Of a stretch of 64,000 nucleotides of DNA, positions 58,690 through 64,000 are shown piece by piece. Each line of letters starts with the position of its first letter. Position 1 is the stretch's first letter. A program made the translations under genes and the position numbers. The notes under the pieces are model-generated. The model made no database searches and had not been told where the DNA came from. It saw nothing but the letters and a program-made list of their open reading frames with translations. Where the stretch lies: positions 525,716-589,715 of the forward strand of contig NZ_LUKZ01000009.1 in assembly GCF_001633105.1 (NCBI RefSeq), written 5' to 3'. Source of the DNA: Acidovorax sp. GW101-3H11. Lineage in GTDB: Bacteria; Pseudomonadota; Gammaproteobacteria; Burkholderiales; Burkholderiaceae_C.

Positions 58690-59391
58690 TCATTTCGGAC
58701 AAAGGTTGTTGCCTTCAATGAGAAGCTTACGAAGCGAGTCAGTTAGCCAACTGTGCAGAGCGTCGAATGACTCCAAGTCGCCCTCAACGACTGGAGTACT
58801 AGAAGTCGCCGCGAATTGAAGAGGCTTCGCAGGCGGTGGCGCTGCGCCAATTGCGCCAAAGCTAACTCGCGGTAGGTTGGATCTGTGGCTCATTCGGTTG
58901 CGGAGATCGACCCATAGCTTCCACTCTGCGGATGCGCAAAGCTCCGACAGCGCTTGGGTAAGCGCAGCCGCCATCGGTAATGGCGCAAGCCATTCAAGCA
59001 GCTTCTTCGGGCTGCAGTTTCTTTTTTCACTGGCACCAAAAGAGATGAGGTCAATGCGCGGGTGACTTGAAAGGGCAGCTAGTGCGTACGAAGTGCTTTC
59101 GATACAAGACACGCCCGCCGTGAACATGGCAAATAGAGCTCGCTCTCTGCGATAGAGGCACTCGTGATCCACTGCCACACCATGCGTTTGCCAAGAGCGC
59201 TTGTAGTAGTGCCATTCTTCGGAGGATGCTCTGTACCGCCAGCCAATAAGGTTTGACGCCCCCGCAAACTCGGCCCACTCAGGCCCCATTGGCGACAGTA
59301 GAACTCGACGGGCGGCCGCCATGAAGGTGGTGAGTTCTTCGACTGGAAAGTCGTCAGGGACCTCGATGCAATATTCGGAACAGTAGCGCAT
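58690..59391 (-). CDS. Hypothetical protein with HEPN-like Rx4H motif
   Basis: A 233-residue protein of unknown family, mostly helical. Near its middle, LWVDLRNRMSHRSNLP (about 159-174) contains Arg-Asn-Arg-Met-Ser-His, the R-x4-H pattern of HEPN domains, placed at a helix end as in Cthe_2314/MAE-type HEPN proteins. That is only suggestive. Base composition is clearly more AT-rich than the 57-58 kb genes. Ribosome site GAGGTGAG precedes the ATG at 59391. It lies in an islet bounded by the palindrome at 58181-58466 and the EthD-like gene, near a GNAT gene of similar composition. Confidence 0.6.
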   Translation of the reverse strand: MRYCSEYCIEVPDDFPVEELTTFMAAARRVLLSPMGPEWAEFAGASNLIGWRYRASSEEWHYYKRSWQTHGVAVDHECLYRRERALFAMFTAGVSCIESTSYALAALSSHPRIDLISFGASEKRNCSPKKLLEWLAPLPMAAALTQALSELCASAEWKLWVDLRNRMSHRSNLPRVSFGAIGAAPPPAKPLQFAATSSTPVVEGDLESFDALHSWLTDSLRKLLIEGNNLCPK

Positions 59392-59480
59392 AGCTATGAC
59401 TCACCTCGTAATGTTGACCGAAAAACCTGCGGGATAGACCAGACACTGCTTTCTCCTGAAAGTGGCTTGCAGCCTGGGTT

Positions 59481-59693
59481 TCAAGCGTAGGGCTGTTGAG
59501 ACATCCGGACATCAAACCCTGCAAGCTTCAGCTGGGAAAATATAGCCTCCGAACTTACAGAGGCAGCGGTGCCGACACTCACGTTTGGGCCGCCCGCAAA
59601 CCAATGACCAGATTGGGGAGTGGCGCTCACAGTCGCCTTCGGGCCCGTTACAGACATTTGGCATCCCTGTAGTAGACGTCCGTGACCAGGCAT
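59481..59693 (-). CDS. Possible small protein of unknown function
   Basis: A 70-codon open frame (or 58 codons from an internal ATG at 59657, MSVTGPKATVSATPQ) downstream of the GNAT gene on the same strand. The C-terminal stretch AGGPNVSVGTAASVSSEAIF looks protein-like, but there is no recognised family and no clear ribosome site. A second open frame (59512-59751) overlaps it in another phase. In the 331-bp gap between the two larger genes nothing else is evident. Confidence 0.25.
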   Translation of the reverse strand: MPGHGRLLQGCQMSVTGPKATVSATPQSGHWFAGGPNVSVGTAASVSSEAIFSQLKLAGFDVRMSQQPYA

Positions 59694-59722
59694 GCCTGGT
59701 GTACATCATCCTGATTGAAGGA

Positions 59723-60154
59723 CTAAGTTTCACTAAGGTAGCCCCCCTCAACCTGCTGCTGCTGATTCTTAAAGATGGCCATAGCCGTCTTCATTCGCAT
59801 GAAGCCGAATTTCCTGTAGAAAGGCTCTTTGCCAGGGACCGCGTACAAGATGATTTTCTTGTGACCGGATGACATTTCCACCAGGTCACTGACAACCTGT
59901 TTGCCGAGGCCTGTGCCTTGATAGCTGGGCAATACCGCAACGTCGCATATGTACGAGCAATCTCCACCATCAGCGAGCGCGCGCCCCACCGCAACGAGCT
60001 TCGCATTCTCGTAGACGAAACACGTGAACATGCTGTTGGAGAAGACTCTCTGCAGATGATGCGGCGGCTTCTCGCCTAGTGGGGCGGCCCGATAGAGGGC
60101 AGAAAGCTCTTCCCAATCGACTCCCTCGGTGGAGTGTTTCCATTCGAGTGGCAT
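59723..60154 (-). CDS. GNAT-family acetyltransferase
   Basis: A 143-residue predicted N-acetyltransferase. LPSYQGTGLGKQVVSDLVE (about 74-92) is the acetyl-CoA pyrophosphate loop, VAVGRALADGGDCSYICDVAV the preceding strands and FYRKFGFMRMKTAMAIF the C-terminal signature. ATG at 60154 is chosen because GGAG lies 8 bp upstream; the open frame begins 4 codons earlier at a TTG. It is AT-richer than most genes here and resembles the neighbouring hypothetical gene in composition. The substrate is unknown. Confidence 0.85.
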   Translation of the reverse strand: MPLEWKHSTEGVDWEELSALYRAAPLGEKPPHHLQRVFSNSMFTCFVYENAKLVAVGRALADGGDCSYICDVAVLPSYQGTGLGKQVVSDLVEMSSGHKKIILYAVPGKEPFYRKFGFMRMKTAMAIFKNQQQQVEGGYLSET

Positions 60155-60340
60155 TTGAGACTCCAATGTTTGCTTGCGGCCGCTGACGAGGATACCTGCT
60201 GCGGGCGCTCATGACGCCGGACTGACCGGTCGTCATCACCGGACTACGCACCTGGGTGACAGCCTGTCACCCAGGCGGCTGTGCAGCAGGTGCAGTGTCT
60301 TTACGGTGGAGGTTTTCAACGACCGGATGGAAGCCCACCC

Positions 60341-60682
60341 ATGATCAAAGTCACCGCCGTATACCGCTGGCGCGAAGGCGCCACTTTCGACCACGACTAC
60401 TACCACAGCGAGCACATGCGCATCGCCCGCGCGGCGCTGCAGCCCCTGGGCCTGGTGCGGCTCGAAAGCGACCGCGTGCTCTACCCTGGCGAACCACGCC
60501 CAGGCCAGGTGGTGGCGCTGACCAATGCCTTCTTCAGCGACCTGAAACAGGCCCAGACAGCGGCCAAGCAGACGATGGCCGAACTGGCGGGCGACATCCC
60601 CAACTACACGAACATCCAGCCGGAGTCGTACTTCGCGCAAATGCTGGCGCACGAAGTGCCGGGCCCTGCTGTCACGGGGTAA
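60341..60682 (+). CDS. EthD-like (dimeric alpha-beta barrel) protein
   Basis: A 113-residue protein of the EthD family, small alpha-beta barrel proteins often linked to oxygenase or degradation loci. The conserved HxxYYHSEHMRIARAAL pattern (about 15-35) and the VALTNAFFSDLKQAQTA helix support the call. ATG at 60341. It ends about 100 bp before the Fur-family regulator in the same direction; no partner enzyme is visible, so its role is open. Confidence 0.75.
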   Translation: MIKVTAVYRWREGATFDHDYYHSEHMRIARAALQPLGLVRLESDRVLYPGEPRPGQVVALTNAFFSDLKQAQTAAKQTMAELAGDIPNYTNIQPESYFAQMLAHEVPGPAVTG

Positions 60683-60737
60683 GGCCGACTTTTCTGCGCG
60701 GGGGCGGAAACGGGTGGCCTCAGCCACCCGGATTTAG

Positions 60738-60757
60738 TTGATAATTCATTCTCATTA
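60738..60757. promoter_or_regulatory. Fur-box-like sequence before the Fur/Zur-family gene
   Basis: TTGATAATTCATTCTCATTA, 24 bp before the regulator's ATG. It is like the betaproteobacterial Fur consensus GATAATCATTCTCATT with one extra T after GATAAT. It fits autoregulation; whether the metal is iron or zinc cannot be told from the site. Confidence 0.6.
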
Positions 60758-60781
60758 AATACCACCCCACAGCAAACCTCC

Positions 60782-61159
60782 ATGGAACGATTCACCCGGC
60801 AACGCACAGCGATCTATGCCGTGGTGGCTGGCGCGCAGCGTCCGCTGTCGCCGCAGGAGATCCTGGAAACCGCCCAGGTGTCGGTGGAGGGGTTGGGCCT
60901 GGCCACGGTCTACCGCAACCTCAAGGCGTTGCTGGAAGATGGCGCCATCGAAGTGGTGCAACTGCCCGGCGAGAGCCCACGCTATGAGCCCGCAGGCCAG
61001 TCGCACCACCACCACTTCCAGTGCACGCAGTGCGCGCGTGTTTTTGATGTGCATGCCTGCCCGGGCGACTTGAAGGGGCTGGCGCCACAGGGATTCCAGG
61101 TGCAGCGCCATGAATTGACGCTCTACGGCCTGTGTGCAGATTGCGCGCAGGCAGCATGA
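60782..61159 (+). CDS. Fur-family metal regulator (probably Zur)
   Basis: A 125-residue Fur-family repressor. The winged helix has SPQEILETAQVSVEGLGLATVYRNLKALLEDG (about 22-53, ends given), the dimer domain has the metal motif SHHHHFQCTQCARVFDVHAC (about 73-92) and a last CADC. Two CxxC pairs and the HHHH cluster fit Fur/Zur proteins. The genes directly behind it (a His-rich protein overlapping by 4 bp and an AztD-like lipoprotein) point to zinc, so Zur is the better guess. A Fur-box-like site precedes it. Confidence 0.82.
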   Translation: MERFTRQRTAIYAVVAGAQRPLSPQEILETAQVSVEGLGLATVYRNLKALLEDGAIEVVQLPGESPRYEPAGQSHHHHFQCTQCARVFDVHACPGDLKGLAPQGFQVQRHELTLYGLCADCAQAA

Positions 61160-61596
61160 GCGCGAGGGCCATTGCATTGCACCGCCCCCGGGCGGAGCCA
61201 CCTCGGTGGCGGGCCACCGCGCTGCTGTGCGCGTGGTGTGCCTTGTGCATCTTGTTTGCGCAGATGCTTGGGCTGGCGCATGGCATTGCACATGGCCCGG
61301 TCCACGGGGATGTTGGCACTCAGGCCGCACAGGCTGTGGCGGCCCACCCTGGGCATGCCCACGGCAATGCGCAGGTTGCGCCGGATGTGCTGGAAACCCT
61401 CTTCGCCCAGCACGAAGACGCCGAAGACTGCCGCTTGTTCGACGCACTGGGCCAGCAGCCGGGCGCCGCAATGGCCGGGCCAGTGCCCCCGCCCGCAGTG
61501 CCCCCGTGCATGCAACGACTGCGGCGCCTGGAAGGCGCGTTTGTGGCGCGCTGGGCCACGCTGTTTGACGCGCGCGGCCCGCCCTTGTCTCACTGA
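61156..61596 (+). CDS. Membrane-anchored His-rich protein, unknown function
   Basis: A 146-residue protein with one hydrophobic segment (about 20-40, TALLCAWCALCILFAQMLGLAHG) and a periplasmic part rich in His, Ala and Gly (HGIAHGPVHGDV, AHPGHAHGNAQ), ending with a small Cys/Pro/Arg-rich domain. No family recognised; it may belong to the DUF2946-like group of short proteins in metal-related operons, by memory. The start overlaps the regulator's stop (ATGA). Histidine-rich periplasmic character and operon context suggest zinc handling. Confidence 0.6.
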   Translation: MSARAIALHRPRAEPPRWRATALLCAWCALCILFAQMLGLAHGIAHGPVHGDVGTQAAQAVAAHPGHAHGNAQVAPDVLETLFAQHEDAEDCRLFDALGQQPGAAMAGPVPPPAVPPCMQRLRRLEGAFVARWATLFDARGPPLSH

Positions 61597-61712
61597 ACCC
61601 CTCGGCAACCCACCTGCGACCGGCGGGCATGTGCAAGCACGCATGTACCGGTGCGCCTATGCGCCCATGCGTACCTGCCGGGCCGCATCGACCTATTCAG
61701 TGAGAAAAAACC

Positions 61713-62981
61713 ATGAAACATTCATCCCTTCAGGGCGGCCTGGCGCTGTCCCTCGTTCTGGCATTGGCCGCTTGCGGCGGCGGCAGTGGCGGCAGTAGCA
61801 GCGAAGCGCCGCACCAGGACACCCGCATCGACACCGCAGGCCGACTGGCCATGGCCGAAGACGCTGCCACCGCGCTGCGCATCTATGACCTGGACAGCAG
61901 CGCCGTGGTGGCCAACATCCCCCTGGCCAACCCGCCATCTGCCGTGTATGCCAGCCCCGGGCGGCGCTATGCGCTGGCCTTCCAGCGGCCGCAGGACACG
62001 GTGCAGATCGCCGATGCGGGCATCTGGCAGGAAGACCATGGCGACCACCTGCACGACTACAAGGCCGTGCCCAAGCTGCTGAGCTTCCGCATCACCGGCC
62101 CGCAGCCCACTCACTACGACGACCGCGCGGGCCAGGCCAGTATCTTCATGGACGGCCGCGCGCCATCGGCTGTGGCCTCGGCCACCGTTTTCCAGGATGC
62201 CGATCTGGGTGCGGGCCGCGTGGGCGCAAGCATCAGCTTTGCGCAGCCCATGCATGGCTTTGCCGAGCCCAATGGCAACTTCCTGGTGGCCACCTACCGG
62301 GCGCCCGATGCCACCGGCCCCACCCAGGTCGAGGTCTACAGCCGCCAGGGCGCTCAATACACGCTGACGCGGCGCCTGGATGCGCAGTGCCCCGGCATGC
62401 ACGGCAGCTTTACCAGCGGCGGCACCACCGTGAGCGGCTGCGCCGACGGCGTGCTGGCCGTATCACCCCAGGCCACGGGCACAGCAGCCGCCACCAAGAT
62501 CGCCACCCCCACGGGTGTGGGCACCATTGCGGGCCACCCGAAGCTGGGGGCGCGTTTCATCGGCATCGGCAATGCGGGCACACCCTCCACCACCCGCTTC
62601 TACGACATCGACACCGCGGCGGCCAAAGCCACGCCGGTGGCCATCACCGGATGGGCCGACGGGCGCCTGCGCCGCGCGCACGGGTTTGACCGCGCGGGGC
62701 GCACCTTCTTTGTGCTGGACGACACCGGCGCCCTGCATGCGCTGGAGCGGGGGGCAACGGGCTGGGTGGTGAAGAAGACGATCACCGGCGCCATCCCGGC
62801 CATGCCCACGGCGGCGCCGTTCCCGGCGTTTGTTGCCAACGAGGCGCGCGATGAGGTCTACCTCTCCGACCCCGGCGCGCGCCAGCTGGTGGCCATCAAC
62901 ACCACCACCCTCGAAGTGGCACGCCGCACTGCGCTGGACTTCCGGCCCACCTACCTTGCCTGGCTGGGCATCGCGAGATAA
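61713..62981 (+). CDS. AztD-like zinc-binding lipoprotein (beta-propeller)
   Basis: A 422-residue predicted lipoprotein with lipobox LAACG (Cys21). Next comes a Gly/Ser-rich linker. The rest reads as a seven-blade-type beta-propeller with GIWQEDHGDHLHDYKAVPKL (His109, 112, 114), PMHGFAEPNGNF and CPGMHGSFTSG. The HGDHxHxY cluster and the later histidines are the features of AztD zinc chaperones, which pass zinc to AztC in Zur-regulated operons. No aztABC genes are in the window. ATG at 61713, 116 bp after the His-rich gene. Family call is from motif pattern, without a search. Confidence 0.7.
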   Translation: MKHSSLQGGLALSLVLALAACGGGSGGSSSEAPHQDTRIDTAGRLAMAEDAATALRIYDLDSSAVVANIPLANPPSAVYASPGRRYALAFQRPQDTVQIADAGIWQEDHGDHLHDYKAVPKLLSFRITGPQPTHYDDRAGQASIFMDGRAPSAVASATVFQDADLGAGRVGASISFAQPMHGFAEPNGNFLVATYRAPDATGPTQVEVYSRQGAQYTLTRRLDAQCPGMHGSFTSGGTTVSGCADGVLAVSPQATGTAAATKIATPTGVGTIAGHPKLGARFIGIGNAGTPSTTRFYDIDTAAAKATPVAITGWADGRLRRAHGFDRAGRTFFVLDDTGALHALERGATGWVVKKTITGAIPAMPTAAPFPAFVANEARDEVYLSDPGARQLVAINTTTLEVARRTALDFRPTYLAWLGIAR

Positions 62982-62992
62982 GTGAGCACAGC

Positions 62993-63165
62993 GCCGAGGG
63001 ATGTCCTGCACAACCCTCGCGGGTCGGTGGTAGTGCGGATCGGGATGGGCCGCAAGGCGACTTTTTGCAGCCAATAGCGCGGCTATTGGCAAAAAAAGCA
63101 ACGCAGCGGACCGCCCGAGACCGCGCTATCACGGACCGCAGGGAGTTATGCGGGACATCCCTAGC
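62993..63165. repeat. Large imperfect palindrome with perfect central hairpin
   Basis: The left arm (GCCGAGGGATGTCCTGCACA...) and the right arm (reverse complement GCTAGGGATGTCCCGCATAA...) match closely over about 32 bases. At the centre CCAATAGC-GCG-GCTATTGG (63071-63089) is perfect, flanked by T- and A-rich tracts that extend the stem. The right end covers the stop codon of the convergent Sel1-repeat gene (63161-63163). It carries no protein. Confidence 0.8.
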
Positions 63166-64000
63166 GTGCGCGAAAGGCCTTGAACAGCAGCCCCAGGCAC
63201 ACCGCCATGCCCAGCAGCGGGATGGCAGCGAGCAGCGCCACCACGGCGCGCGCCAGGGGCGACCAGTCAAAGTCGCGCGCCGTGCGCCAGGCGCCAAAGG
63301 CCGCCACCAGGCCCAGGCCCACCATGCCCATGCGGAAACTCGCGCCGGGCTTGAAGAAGGCGATCAGCAGCAGCACGCTGGCCACGCCCACCCCCAGGGC
63401 CACATGGCCCAGGTGCAGCGAGAAGCCCGAGCGGGCGCCATAACCAGCGCCCTGAGTGTCTGCGTCTGCTTCCTCATCCTCGTCATCATCCCGTGTGCTG
63501 CGCGCACGGCTGGGCGCAGGTCGGGGGGCCTGCGGCGCCGCACCACCGGCCCGGCCCCAGTCCGATGCCGACAACCCCGCAGCGGCGGCCGAAGCCACCA
63601 CTGCGGCTGCCGCAGGCGCAACACTCCCGGGTGCCGCCACGGCAGCCGCCAGCCCGCGCTGCTGCAGCACGCTGCGCAGGCGGCCGGGCTCGCGCAGGGC
63701 CACCACCAGCGCCCGCACGGGCCCCTGCTCCTGCGGCTTGATGCCCAGGTCGGCCACCTGCATGGTGGTGCCGCGCGTGTTGGCCAGCATGAACAGCGCC
63801 TTGGCCACCTGCGCGTCCTTGGGGCCGCCCTTGCCGCTTTCGATGAAGGTGCCTAGGTTGTAGGTGGCATCGGCGTGGCCTGCCTCGGCCGCCTGGGCGT
63901 ACCAGGCGCGGGCCTGGGCCAGGTTCACGGGCCCGCCATAGCGGCCATGCTCGTCGCTGGTGCCCAGGTGGAAGGCGGCGTGGGGGTCGCCCTCGTGCGC
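63161..64000 (-). CDS. Sel1-repeat (TPR-like) membrane protein, 5' end cut by window
   Basis: The visible part (about 279 codons) continues past the right edge, so the start is missing. It begins with Sel1-type repeats (AARAWYAQAAEAGHADATYNLG-like unit, GDPHAAFHLG upstream), then a degenerate repeat, an Ala-rich linker (about 115-150 of the visible part), an acidic stretch (DDDEDEEADAD) and two or three membrane segments at the C-terminus (LGHVALGVGVASVLLLIAFF and FRMGMVGLGLVAAFGAWRT, then LAAIPLLGMAVCLGLLF). Such Sel1/TPR membrane proteins have varied scaffold roles; function unknown. Confidence 0.8.
   Translation of the reverse strand, partial: AHEGDPHAAFHLGTSDEHGRYGGPVNLAQARAWYAQAAEAGHADATYNLGTFIESGKGGPKDAQVAKALFMLANTRGTTMQVADLGIKPQEQGPVRALVVALREPGRLRSVLQQRGLAAAVAAPGSVAPAAAAVVASAAAAGLSASDWGRAGGAAPQAPRPAPSRARSTRDDDEDEEADADTQGAGYGARSGFSLHLGHVALGVGVASVLLLIAFFKPGASFRMGMVGLGLVAAFGAWRTARDFDWSPLARAVVALLAAIPLLGMAVCLGLLFKAFRAR

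Overview
The window is a 64 kb piece of high-GC chromosome. It looks like a betaproteobacterium of the family Comamonadaceae (Acidovorax or a close relative). The reasons are the gene neighbourhoods (dapC-dapD-pilU-dapE-prmB, smc-zipA-ligA-PBP, prpC-acnD-prpF under an ScfR-type regulator, class I PHA genes), the strong GC bias at third codon positions, and several families of short palindromic repeats. This placement is inference from gene content; no search was run. Apart from two short AT-richer patches it reads as core genome. I see no rRNA, tRNA, CRISPR array, prophage or transposase.

Layout. 1-5.7 kb: dusA (cut at the window start), a GNAT acetyltransferase, a CHASE-PAS-GGDEF-EAL protein and, divergently, a single-domain RelA/SpoT-type nucleotidyltransferase. 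5.8-9.7 kb: an intracellular PHB depolymerase with a long Ala/Lys/Pro tail, coupled to an RnfB-like ferredoxin, then a chemoreceptor with a C-terminal Cache domain. 9.9-17.6 kb: lysine/diaminopimelate genes dapC, dapD, dapE interleaved with pilU, then prmB and an ABC-F ATPase. 18.1-22.1 kb: PHB synthesis (phaC, phbA, phbB, minus strand). 22.2-26.8 kb: a small membrane protein, pgeF, a zeta-class GST isomerase, a MarR regulator, a FAH-family hydrolase, a Nudix hydrolase and an AT-richer secreted protein. 26.9-31.9 kb: a three-gene signalling unit (solute-binding-like protein, hybrid kinase, HD-GYP regulator). 32.2-41.8 kb: PBP1A-type enzyme, ligA, a small membrane protein, a zipA-like gene and smc. 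42.1-45.2 kb: a second CHASE-PAS-GGDEF-EAL protein. 45.5-54.1 kb: propionate/2-methylcitrate locus with divergent ScfR regulator, thioesterase, prpC, acnD, prpF and an isocitrate-lyase-family gene. A DUF559 nuclease-like gene flanked by inverted repeats sits between acnD and prpF. 54.3-58.2 kb: PAS-GAF-GGDEF cyclase, CopD-like membrane protein, ABC exporter. 58.2-60.2 kb: a palindromic repeat and an AT-richer islet. 60.3-64 kb: EthD-like protein, Fur/Zur regulator, His-rich protein, AztD-like lipoprotein, a second palindrome and a Sel1-repeat protein cut by the window end.

How the genes fit together. Storage-polymer turnover is represented by synthesis (phaC/phbA/phbB) and mobilisation (phaZ). 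Propionyl-CoA can be burned through the AcnD/PrpF form of the methylcitrate cycle. Second-messenger signalling is dense: two GGDEF-EAL proteins, one GGDEF protein, one HD-GYP regulator and one alarmone-synthetase-like protein.

The most unusual content is repetitive. (a) A C/T-rich palindrome occurs five times in 3.3 kb, brackets the DUF559 gene as inverted repeats, supplies the C-terminal tail of AcnD and lies against the start of prpF. (b) A 50-60 bp element carrying AGCTATCAAAA has at least six copies, three of them read in frame inside dapE, prmB and pgeF. (c) Two large imperfect palindromes with perfect central hairpins each lie between convergent genes.
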